The notes under the pieces are model-generated. The model did no database searches, was not told where the DNA came from, and saw only the letters and a program-made list of their open reading frames with translations. 47,129 bases of DNA, from assembly GCF_020521235.1 (NCBI RefSeq), contig NZ_BLAY01000073.1, positions 1 to 47,129 on the forward strand, read 5' to 3'. The DNA comes from Microseira wollei NIES-4236. GTDB lineage: Bacteria > Cyanobacteriota > Cyanobacteriia > Cyanobacteriales > Aerosakkonemataceae. Made by a program: the position numbers and the translations under genes. Positions 15,038 through 22,706 of this stretch are shown here, piece after piece (position 1 is the first letter of the stretch; each line of letters opens with the position of its first letter).

Positions 15038-18000
15038 ATGATTAAAATTCCCGGTTATTCTATCACTACTGAGATCCACTCTGGTATCAGAACCCTGGTT
15101 TATCGCGCTGTTTCTGAAACAAACCAAAAACCTGTGGTGCTCAAACTACTTAAGTCTGAGTATCCGACCTTTAATGAACTGGTGCAGTTTCGCAATCAAT
15201 ATACCATTGCTAAAAATCTTGATTTACCAGGAGTGGTTAAACCTTTAAGTCTGGAAAACTACGGAAATGGTTTTGCTCTGGTTATGGAAGACAATGGCTG
15301 TATTTCCCTCTTGGAAGCAATGAACCAATGGGGGAATGGGGAAGGCATGGGGAGATGTTCTGATTCCCTCAAAGACTTTTTCCACATCGCGATTCAAATT
15401 GTCCAAACCCTAGAAGGACTATATTCATACCGAGTTATTCACAAAGATATCAAGCCCCAGAATATTTTAATTAACCCCGAAACTAAGCAGGTCAGTCTAA
15501 TTGACTTTAGTATTTCCTCCCTCTTACCTAGAGAAAACCAGGAGATTGCTAACCCTAACGTTTTGGAAGGAACGCTAGCTTATATGTCCCCGGAACAAAC
15601 CGGACGGATGAATCGGGGTATCGACTATCGCACCGACTTTTACTCTTTGGGTGTTACCTTTTACGAATTACTGACAGGTCAACTTCCCTTTGTATCTACC
15701 GATGCGATGGAGTTAGTCCACTGTCACATTGCCCGCCAACCAATTCCCCCAAACGAGCTTGTACCAGCAATTCCCCAAGTGGTTTCCGACATCGTAATGA
15801 AATTGATGGCAAAAACCGCTGAGGAACGCTATCAAAGTGCTTTTGGACTGCGATACGATTTGGAAACTTGTTTACAACAATGGCAAGAAAATAACAGGAT
15901 TACGCAGTTTCCACTAGCAAGTAGAGACATCACCGATCGCTTTATTATTCCGGAAAAACTTTATGGGAGAGAAAGGGAAGTTGCTACCCTGTTAGCTGCA
16001 TTTGACCGCGTCAGCGCAGGCACGACTGAAATGATGTTAGTGGCTGGCTTTTCGGGGATTGGCAAGACAGCGGTAGTCAATGAAGTCCACAAACCGATTG
16101 TGCGGCAACGGGGTTATTTTATTTCCGGTAAATTCGACCAGTTTAAGCGCAATATTCCTTTTGCTGCCTTAGTACAAGCATTCCAGAATTTAATGCGGCA
16201 GTTACTAACAGAAAGTGCCGCATCTCTACGTGTATGGAAAACCAAAGTATTGTCAGCATTAGGAGAAAACGGACAGGTAATTATTGATGTTATTCCCGAA
16301 CTAGAACGAATTATTGGCAACCAGCCAGAAGTTCCAGAACTTCCTCCCACGGCTGCCCAAAACCGTTTCAATATATTATTTGAAAAATTCATTCAAGTTT
16401 TTGCTACCAAAGAACATCCTCTGGTTATTTTCTTAGATGACTTACAATGGGCAGATTCTGCCTCATTAAAATTAATTCAGGTATTAATGACAGAGGGAAA
16501 CCTCGGATCTTTATTGCTGCTAGGAGCCTATCGTGACAATGAAGTTGATGGGAGTCATCCTCTGATTTTGGCATTAGATGAAATTCGCAAAAATCAAGCC
16601 ATAATAAATCAAATTACCCTATCGCCCTTAAATGTGCATGACTTAAATCGCTTGGTTGCCGATACTTTAAATTGTCCTCCAGAAATAGCATTGCCTTTAA
16701 CAGAATTAGTACATCATAAAACCAATGGCAACCCATTTTTTGCCAATCAATTCCTGAAATCGCTGTATCAAGATGGCATAATTTATTTTGATTTTAGTGC
16801 GCGGTATTGGCAGTGCGATATTGCCCGCGTCAAGCCTTTAGCAGCCAGAAACGACGTAGTTGAATTTATGGCTGGTCAATTGCAAAAATTACCAGTAAAG
16901 ACTCAGGAAGTATTAAAACTGGCAGCTTGTATTGGCAATCAATTTAACTTGGATACACTAGCAATAGTTTATGAAAAATCTCAAGTAGAAACGGCGGCTG
17001 ATTTGTGGTCTGGATTGCAAGAAGGTTTAATATTACCGCAAAGTGAAATTTATAAATTATTTCAGGATGAGTCATCATTCAGTAACCAAACGCTGATTGC
17101 CAATGAGCCAGAAGAAATAACAGTTTATTACAAATTTCTTCATGACCGAGTGCAGCAAGCCGCTTATTTCCTCATTCCCGAAGACCAAAAACAGTCCACG
17201 CACCTAAAAATTGGACAGTTACTTTTGCAAAATACGCCTACAGAAACAAGAGAAGAAAATATTTTTGAAATTGTTAACCAGTTGAATATTGGTATGAGCC
17301 TTCTTACGCATCAAACAGATCGAGAAGAACTGGCTCAATTGAATTTGATTGCTGGAACTAAAGCATTGGCATCTGCTGCTTATAATGCTGCTGTTAAATA
17401 TTTAAATGTGGGAAGGGAACTTTTAGATCCTGATTGCTGGAATCATCAATATAATCTAACGCTAGCATTATATGAAAAAGCCGCAGAAGCAGCTTATCTC
17501 AGCACTGATTTTGCCCAGATGGAGCAATTAGCTGAGGTAGTGATACAGCGAGCAAAATCGCTTTTGGACAAAGTAAAAATCTATGAAATCAAAATTCAAG
17601 CTTATACAGTACAAAACCAACTGTTACAAGCGGTAGAAACAGCTTTATCGGTGTTGAAACTATTAGGAGTCAGCTTTCCAGACAAGCCAGGTAATTTGAA
17701 CATTTTACTGGGAATGCTGGGAACAAAGTTAGCTTTAGGTAAGAAAAAGCCAGCCGACTTAACTAACTTGCCGCTGATGAGTGAGCCATTTAAGTTGGCA
17801 GCAATGCAGGTTTTATTAAGCGTTCAATCTGCTGTTTATTTCACCACTCCTCAATTGTATCCGTTGATTATATTTAAACTACTTAAACTCTCTGTTCAAT
17901 ATGGTAATACTTCTGGTTCTGTTGTTGTTTATGCCACTTACGGACTAATTCTTTGTGGCATTGTCGGAGACATTGAAACTGGCTATCAATTTGGACAGCT

Positions 18001-20419
18001 AGCTTTAAGTTTGTTAGAACGTTTAAATGCAAAAGAATTCAAAGCCCAAACCTTATTTCATGTTTATAACTTTATCTTTAATTGGAAAGATCATGCCAAA
18101 GAAGGAGTGCAGCCTTTATTAGATGCTTACTCTAATGGACTGGAAACTGGAGATTTAGAATTTGCTGCCTTTTCTGCTCACCAATACTGCTTTCGTTTAT
18201 ATGCCATTGGTAAGCAACTAGACGAAGTTGCCAAAGAAATGGCAAATTACAAAGATGGTATAACTAAACTTAAACAAGAAACTGCCCTGAATTACAATAA
18301 AATTTATCATCAAGCAGTTTTAAATTTAATTGGCAACCCGGAAAAACCTTATGTTTTAAGCGGCGAAGTGTATGACGAACGGACAATGTTGCCAATTCAT
18401 CTTTCCGCCAATGACCAAACTGCTACTTACAATTTATATTTCAATAAACTTATCCTCTCCTATTTGTTTGCCGATTATGTACAAGCAATTGAAAACGCAG
18501 AAAAAGCCCAAAATAATTTAGAAGCCGTCGCCGGTTCGCCATTTGTTCCTCTATTTTATTTCTACGATTCTCTATCTCGGCTGGCGGTATATCCAGACAC
18601 CTCGAAGCCACAGCAAAAACAACTGCTCGCCAAAGTGCAAGCTAACCAAAAAAAAATGCAGAAATGGGCAAAATTTGCTCCGATGAATTACCTGCACAAA
18701 TTTTATTTAGTCGAGGCAGAGCGACATCGGGTTTTGGGCGACAATATGGAGGCAATGAACTATTATGACCGGGGGATAACGAAAGCCAAAGAAAACGAGT
18801 ACCTTAATGAAGAAGCACTTAGCAATGAGCTGACAGCCAAATTCTACCTCTCTTGGGGAAAAGAAAAAATTGCCCAAGTCTATTTAACTGATGCCTACTA
18901 TGCCTATGCTCGCTGGGGAGCCAAGGCAAAAGTTGAAGATTTAGAAAAACGCTATCCCCAGTTACTTGCTCCCATTCTGTTCCAAAAAACCACCGCAACG
19001 ACAAGGGAGACAATTGTTCAAACGATCCCGAGAACCGTCACATCGAGTAGTTCAGGTTCAGCTAATTCAAACATTCTGGACTTGGCGACGGCGATTAAAG
19101 CCTCTCAAGCACTCTCCGGGGAAGTGCAACTCGATAAGTTACTCTCGACTTTGATCCAAGTTGCCATAGAGAATGCTGGAGCAGAAAAAGCCTTTTTGAT
19201 CTTATCGCAGGCAGGCAACTTGGCGATCGAAGCAGCGGGAGTCAGCGGTACAAAAGCAGCAACAGTACTGCAATCAATTCCACTTGAACAGAGCCAAGAG
19301 ATTCCTGTCAGTTTGATCAACTATGTCTACCGCACATCGGAAGCTCTGGTACTCGACGATGCCAGTGCCGAAAATATGTTTTCTGCTGACCCCTATATCA
19401 TCGGTACCCAACCTAAATCCGTATTGTGTACCCCAATTATTAATCAAGGTCAATTCCTGGGTATCCTTTACTTGGAAAACAATCTGACCACGAGGGCATT
19501 TACGACCGACAGATTAGAACTATTAAAAATATTATCCGCTCAAGCTGCTATCTCGATTGAAAATTCTCGACTGTATCAAACCCTAGAAGACAAAGTAAAA
19601 GAACGTACCGCCCAACTCGCAAGTGCGAACCAGGAAATTAGCGCCCTCAACGAAAAACTAAAAGCGGAAAATCTCCGCCTTAGCGCTGAGTTAGAGGTAA
19701 CGCGCAAACTGCAACAGATGATTTTACCCAAACAAGAGGAATTAGATTCAATTGAAGGGTTAGAAATTGTGGGCTTTATGGAACCTGCTGATGAAGTCGG
19801 CGGCGATTACTACGATGTGTTCTCACAAAATGGTCGAGTCAAAATTAGCATCGGTGATGTCACTGGACATGGTTTGGAAAGTGGCGTAGTAATGTTAATG
19901 GCCCAAACCGCTGTCAGAACCCTGGAAGAAAGCAATCAAACCAATCCGGTGCAATTTTTAGATATTCTTAATCGGACAATTTATCACAACCTCCAACGTA
20001 TCAACCCCCATAAGACCCTGACGCTTTCCCTACTCGATTATGCTCGCGGCACGCTGAGTTTAAGCGGTCAACATGAGGAGGTCATTGTGGTGCGTGCTGG
20101 GGGTGGAGTTGAACGGATAGATACAATGAATCTTGGCTTCCCCATTGGCTTAGATGAGGAGATTTATGACTTCATTGCTACTGAACAAGTGCAGTTAAAC
20201 TCAGGCGATGTGGTGCTGTTATACACCGATGGCATTACCGAAGCATTCGACATCAATAGCCAGCAATACGGGATTGAGCGGTTATGTGAAGTGGTCAGGG
20301 GCAACTGTTGTTTCTCAGCAGAAAAAATTAGAGAAACAGTGATTGAAGATGTGCGGCGGCATATTGGCTGTCAGAAAGTTTTTGATGATATTACTTTGGT
20401 GGTGCTGAAACAAAAATAG
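15038..20419 (+). CDS. Ser/Thr kinase-AAA ATPase-GAF-SpoIIE phosphatase fusion protein
   Basis: The 1793-residue cytoplasmic signalling protein has: a Hanks-type kinase (about 8-275; K36 in VVLKL, HKDIKPQN at 135-142, DFS instead of DFG at 156); an AAA/STAND-like ATPase (Walker A GFSGIGKT at 337-344, Walker B VIFLDDLQWAD near 465); a helical repeat region (about 640-1330); a GAF domain (about 1345-1510); a coiled coil; and a SpoIIE phosphatase (about 1566-1793) with GGDYYDV, GDVTGHGLESG, YTDGITEAFD and FDDITLVV. The kinase-ATPase-GAF layout is common in filamentous cyanobacteria, usually ending in a His kinase; here it ends in a PP2C output, so both kinase and phosphatase activities sit in one chain. 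The substrate is unknown; the STAS protein at 8401 is a candidate. Confidence 0.9.
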   Translation: MIKIPGYSITTEIHSGIRTLVYRAVSETNQKPVVLKLLKSEYPTFNELVQFRNQYTIAKNLDLPGVVKPLSLENYGNGFALVMEDNGCISLLEAMNQWGNGEGMGRCSDSLKDFFHIAIQIVQTLEGLYSYRVIHKDIKPQNILINPETKQVSLIDFSISSLLPRENQEIANPNVLEGTLAYMSPEQTGRMNRGIDYRTDFYSLGVTFYELLTGQLPFVSTDAMELVHCHIARQPIPPNELVPAIPQVVSDIVMKLMAKTAEERYQSAFGLRYDLETCLQQWQENNRITQFPLASRDITDRFIIPEKLYGREREVATLLAAFDRVSAGTTEMMLVAGFSGIGKTAVVNEVHKPIVRQRGYFISGKFDQFKRNIPFAALVQAFQNLMRQLLTESAASLRVWKTKVLSALGENGQVIIDVIPELERIIGNQPEVPELPPTAAQNRFNILFEKFIQVFATKEHPLVIFLDDLQWADSASLKLIQVLMTEGNLGSLLLLGAYRDNEVDGSHPLILALDEIRKNQAIINQITLSPLNVHDLNRLVADTLNCPPEIALPLTELVHHKTNGNPFFANQFLKSLYQDGIIYFDFSARYWQCDIARVKPLAARNDVVEFMAGQLQKLPVKTQEVLKLAACIGNQFNLDTLAIVYEKSQVETAADLWSGLQEGLILPQSEIYKLFQDESSFSNQTLIANEPEEITVYYKFLHDRVQQAAYFLIPEDQKQSTHLKIGQLLLQNTPTETREENIFEIVNQLNIGMSLLTHQTDREELAQLNLIAGTKALASAAYNAAVKYLNVGRELLDPDCWNHQYNLTLALYEKAAEAAYLSTDFAQMEQLAEVVIQRAKSLLDKVKIYEIKIQAYTVQNQLLQAVETALSVLKLLGVSFPDKPGNLNILLGMLGTKLALGKKKPADLTNLPLMSEPFKLAAMQVLLSVQSAVYFTTPQLYPLIIFKLLKLSVQYGNTSGSVVVYATYGLILCGIVGDIETGYQFGQLALSLLERLNAKEFKAQTLFHVYNFIFNWKDHAKEGVQPLLDAYSNGLETGDLEFAAFSAHQYCFRLYAIGKQLDEVAKEMANYKDGITKLKQETALNYNKIYHQAVLNLIGNPEKPYVLSGEVYDERTMLPIHLSANDQTATYNLYFNKLILSYLFADYVQAIENAEKAQNNLEAVAGSPFVPLFYFYDSLSRLAVYPDTSKPQQKQLLAKVQANQKKMQKWAKFAPMNYLHKFYLVEAERHRVLGDNMEAMNYYDRGITKAKENEYLNEEALSNELTAKFYLSWGKEKIAQVYLTDAYYAYARWGAKAKVEDLEKRYPQLLAPILFQKTTATTRETIVQTIPRTVTSSSSGSANSNILDLATAIKASQALSGEVQLDKLLSTLIQVAIENAGAEKAFLILSQAGNLAIEAAGVSGTKAATVLQSIPLEQSQEIPVSLINYVYRTSEALVLDDASAENMFSADPYIIGTQPKSVLCTPIINQGQFLGILYLENNLTTRAFTTDRLELLKILSAQAAISIENSRLYQTLEDKVKERTAQLASANQEISALNEKLKAENLRLSAELEVTRKLQQMILPKQEELDSIEGLEIVGFMEPADEVGGDYYDVFSQNGRVKISIGDVTGHGLESGVVMLMAQTAVRTLEESNQTNPVQFLDILNRTIYHNLQRINPHKTLTLSLLDYARGTLSLSGQHEEVIVVRAGGGVERIDTMNLGFPIGLDEEIYDFIATEQVQLNSGDVVLLYTDGITEAFDINSQQYGIERLCEVVRGNCCFSAEKIRETVIEDVRRHIGCQKVFDDITLVVLKQK

Positions 20420-20420
20420 A

Positions 20421-20556
20421 TAACGCAAGTTGCTAGTTATAAACTTTGGCGTTGCTAATTGCTAATTGCTAATTGCTAATATAGGATTTTTACCAATCTC
20501 GCCATTAGCCATTAGCCATTAGCCGCTCATCGAGAGATAACTAGCAACTTGAGTTA
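20421..20556. repeat. STRR element with inverted ends (copy B)
   Basis: TAACGCAAGTTGCTAGTTAT at the left and ATAACTAGCAACTTGAGTTA at the right enclose TTGCTAA and CCATTAG heptamers and the spacer ATAGGATTTTTACCAATCTC. It begins one base after the stop codon of the giant kinase gene. It is very similar to copy D at 44960. Confidence 0.92.
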
Positions 20557-20656
20557 GATAGCTTTCCCCTACTTATAGCGGTTTGCAGCCCGATGAGGTA
20601 CACCCACAGCGGTGTGCGGGCAGCATTATAGCGGTTTGCAGTCGTATGAGGTACAC

Positions 20657-20704
20657 CTTCGTTTGTATAGCGGCACCCTTAAGGGTGCCGCTATACAAAC
20701 GAAG
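20657..20704. repeat. 48-bp perfect palindrome (copy 1)
   Basis: CTTCGTTTGTATAGCGGCAC, CCTT and the exact complement. Flanked on the left by GAGGTACAC. Two more copies follow at 20963 and 21409. Confidence 0.95.
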
Positions 20705-20783
20705 CCATTTGGCTTTCCCTCACGCGGCTGCAAGCCGCTGTAATGCTGCGCGCTTGACAAACGAAGCCATTTGGCTCAGGACT

Positions 20784-20926
20784 TATATGATGTCCGCTCG
20801 GCTAAGGCATCGCACGCTCATGGCGGGTTTATCAATACAATGAGCCACAGATCAAAGATTACTGGTAAAACCCGCCCCTACGAAACTATTAACTGTACGA
20901 GTCCGATACTACCGGACGTGATATTA
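20784..20926 (-). repeat. Nested inverted-repeat element, GGGGCGGGTTT type (copy 1)
   Basis: Outer ends TATATGATGTCCG and ACCGGACGTGATATTA enclose an inner pair, GGCGGGTTTAT and TAAAACCCGCCCCTA. Its reverse complement aligns along its length with 22566-22706, next to the YcaO gene. Confidence 0.85.
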
Positions 20927-20962
20927 CAGCGGCTTGCAGTCGCGTGAGGTACAGCGAAATCG

Positions 20963-21010
20963 CTTCGTTTGTGTAGCGGCACCCTTAAGGGTGCCGCTAC
21001 ACAAACGAAG
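20963..21010. repeat. 48-bp perfect palindrome (copy 2)
   Basis: Same palindrome as at 20657, with GTGTAGCGG in place of GTATAGCGG on both arms. The matching change on both arms shows that the pairing is kept. Confidence 0.95.
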
Positions 21011-21040
21011 GTGTACCTCACTCAGCAAGCAATCCGCTAT

Positions 21041-21190
21041 ATATGATGTCCGTTGAATTGCCCATAATAAAAAAACCTCACGGAGTCGTTGCGTAGGGAC
21101 ACGGCATCAGAGATATCTCGGATAAACAGATAACGTTAATAATGCCGTGTCCCGGCTGCTAATTATGGGTAATCGACCGGACATCATATT
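21041..21190. repeat. Nested inverted-repeat element, GGGACACGGCAT type
   Basis: Outer ends ATATGATGTCCG...CCCATAAT and ATTATGGGTAATCGACCGG then ACATCATAT are inverted repeats. Inside is the hairpin GGGACACGGCAT...ATGCCGTGTCCC. A second copy with a degenerate left end lies at 28737-28861. Confidence 0.85.
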
Positions 21191-21295
21191 ACGCATCTGG
21201 CACATTGGTTGGTTCGTAGTCAGCGCTGTCTTCGCTTCTAGATTGGCACTCAAGTGCCTACTACAAACATCAATCGTTCGTAGCTACTAATAATT

Positions 21296-21373
21296 CGTAG
21301 GTTGGGTTGAGCAATAGCGCAACCCAACTCTACCAGCTAAAAAGTTGGGTTGAGGGAGGAAACCCAACCTACA
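21296..21373. repeat. GTAGGTTGGGTT inverted repeat
   Basis: GTAGGTTGGGTTGAG and GGAAACCCAACCTAC bracket inner GCAACCCAAC and GTTGGGTTGAG. This repeat type is widespread in cyanobacterial intergenic DNA. No gene is present. Confidence 0.8.
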
Positions 21374-21408
21374 GCTGCAATCTTTTCGAGTGAGGTACAG
21401 CCTTATGG

Positions 21409-21454
21409 CTTCGTTTGTGTAGCGGCACCCTTAAGGGTGCCGCTACACAAACGA
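21409..21454. repeat. 48-bp palindrome (copy 3), right arm shortened
   Basis: CTTCGTTTGTGTAGCGGCAC and its complement, with the last bases changed (ACGATGG). It lies 40 bases before the promoter of the first RiPP precursor. Sequence between here and 21561 upstream of the precursor is therefore repeat plus promoter, not coding. Confidence 0.85.
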
Positions 21455-21493
21455 TGGCGTACCATCAGCGCCTGCAATCCGCTATAAACTCTA

Positions 21494-21522
21494 TTGTGAT
21501 TTATTGCTCATTCCTGTACAAT
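21494..21522 (+). promoter_or_regulatory. Sigma70-type promoter of precursor 1
   Basis: TTGTGA, a 17-base spacer, then TACAAT; the predicted transcript start is near 21529, about 33 bases before ATG 21562. Confidence 0.65.
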
Positions 21523-21561
21523 CTAGCGCAGTATTTCATCAAACACCGTAAACAGGGCAAC

Positions 21562-21888
21562 ATGGTACTGCAAGCAGGATGGCGGCAAGTCGGCGATCGC
21601 GTTTCTCAAATCATTGCCAGAGCATGGCTAGACTCGGAGTTTCAGGGAAGATTAATAGCTGACCCTAGAGCAATACTGGAAGGGGAAGGGATAGAAATTC
21701 CTGAAGGTCTACAGGTGACTATAGATCGATCTACTATTGACTGGAGTATTGGTTCGCGAGCAGGTAATGTAGTTTGGACTATTCCCTTACCGCCAAAACC
21801 GGCAGATATTTCCGAGGAACAGCTATCAGATTGGGCGAGAGGGGACTTTTCCCAACAAGATATTAGATGCGTCAATGCCTGTTGCTAA
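21562..21888 (+). CDS. NHLP-leader RiPP precursor peptide 1 (intact)
   Basis: The 108-residue peptide has a nitrile-hydratase-alpha-like (NHLP) leader: GWRQVGDRVSQIIARAWLDS, EFQGRLIADPRAILEGEGIE, IPEGLQV and IPLPPKPADISEEQLSDW. The leader seems to end at Arg-Gly. The candidate core is 14 residues, DFSQQDIRCVNACC, with Cys at core positions 9, 13 and 14 and Ser at 3. The enzymes downstream would turn Cys into thiazoline and thiazole. There is no classic Gly-Gly cleavage site. ATG 21562 is preferred: the upstream frame is repeat-derived and the paralogue aligns from here. It has its own promoter. The mature product is unknown. Confidence 0.9.
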   Translation: MVLQAGWRQVGDRVSQIIARAWLDSEFQGRLIADPRAILEGEGIEIPEGLQVTIDRSTIDWSIGSRAGNVVWTIPLPPKPADISEEQLSDWARGDFSQQDIRCVNACC

Positions 21889-21933
21889 ACATCGCCTTGT
21901 ATGTAGAGAGCAAAATTGATGAATGCAAGTGAC

Positions 21934-21961
21934 TTGACAGGTTTGGATTAAATGATATCCT
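21934..21961 (+). promoter_or_regulatory. Sigma70-type promoter of precursor 2
   Basis: A perfect TTGACA, a 16-base spacer and TATCCT, with a start near 21968. Precursor 2 thus keeps a good promoter despite its internal stop codon. Confidence 0.6.
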
Positions 21962-21990
21962 GTAAAACAAAAACAATAAAGCGTCAGTAA

Positions 21991-22395
21991 ATGGGTGATA
22001 GCATGGTCTACCAAGCAAAACAGGGAAATACTGAACTCTCAACAGCGCAAGCACAAGCCAGCTTGCTACCAGAAGGGTGGCAAGAAATCGGCGAACGTGT
22101 TTCTATGTTAATTGCGAAAGCATGGTTAGATGCTGAATTTAAGGAAAGATTGCTAGCCGATCCCAGAGGAACGCTGGAAGTTGAAGGAATTAAGGTTCCT
22201 GCTGGTGTCCGGGTACAAATAGATCAACTTAATCACAACTGGAGTATTGGCTCGACACCTGGTTTATCAGATGATGTAGTTTAAAGAATTCCCCTACCTC
22301 TTAAGCCTGCGGATATTTCAGAAGAGCAACTTTCAGCTTTGACTAGCGGTAATCTCTCGGCAGTTCCTGATAATAGAATCCCCGCTTGCTGCTAA
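21991..22395 (+). pseudogene. NHLP-leader RiPP precursor 2 with an in-frame TAA between leader and core
   Basis: The leader (GWQEIGERVSMLIAKAWLDA, ERLLADPRGTLEVEGIKVP) matches precursor 1. At 22282-22284 a TAA replaces the Trp codon of precursor 1 (GTAGTTTGG there, GTAGTTTAA here). The same frame then continues RIPLPLKPADISEEQLS and ends, after Ser-Gly, in a 14-residue core NLSAVPDNRIPACC and a stop at 22393-22395. Start is 21991 or, by alignment with precursor 1, ATG 22003. The frame after the TAA has no other lesion. It may be a recent pseudogene, a leader-only product, a read-through gene or a sequencing error; from TAT or TAC one base change suffices. Confidence 0.85.
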
Positions 22396-22397
22396 TA

Positions 22398-22415
22398 GTT
22401 AGCAAAACAGCTAAC
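22398..22415 (+). terminator. Hairpin after precursor 2
   Basis: GTTAGC and GCTAAC pair around AAAACA three bases after the core stop. No U-tract follows, so it could be a weak attenuator or processing hairpin that sets precursor levels above those of the enzymes. Confidence 0.35.
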
Positions 22416-22441
22416 AAACCAGGTTTCTTGAGGAAAAATAG

Positions 22442-22570
22442 CAAAAAAGTAAGGTGAGAGAAGATCCAGCCTTCAAACTGTTTCTATGCTATCCCGCTCC
22501 TTGGTGGCGAAAGCTAAACATTCAGGATGGAACATCTATTACTGATTTACCCATCCGCAACAGGTCATGA
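22442..22570 (+). pseudogene. Fragment of a flavin amine oxidase-like gene
   Basis: An open stretch encodes EDPAFKLFLCYPAPWWRKLN and then DGTSITDLPIRNRS before TGA. The pattern F.YP.PWWR...G.S.TDLPIR resembles a conserved part of FAD-dependent amine oxidases of cyanobacteria. Both ends are lost; the right end runs into the repeat starting at 22566. It is only about 40 codons, so the family call is tentative. An oxidase may once have been part of this locus. Confidence 0.5.
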
Positions 22571-22706
22571 TATCAAGTCCGATAGCATCGGACTTGCAAA
22601 GTTAATAGTATTGTAGGGGCGGGTTTTACTAGAAACCTTTGATTGTTGCGAATTGTATTAATAAACCCGCCCCCCGCGCGATGCCGATGCAACCGGACAT
22701 GATATG
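22566..22706 (+). repeat. Nested inverted-repeat element, GGGGCGGGTTT type (copy 2), at the YcaO start
   Basis: Left end CATGATATCAAGTCCG, inner GTAGGGGCGGGTTTT and AAACCCGCCCC, right end ACCGGACATGATATG. It matches the reverse complement of 20784-20926. The right end contains the start codon of the YcaO gene (22704-22706), and CCGGA in the element lies where a ribosome site would be. Confidence 0.85.

Noticed and set aside
20583-20843. 86-codon plus-strand gene
   Set aside because: It is made of palindromic and dispersed repeat sequence.
21415-21561. N-terminal extension of RiPP precursor 1
   Set aside because: It reads through a palindromic repeat and the promoter; the paralogous precursor aligns only from ATG 21562.
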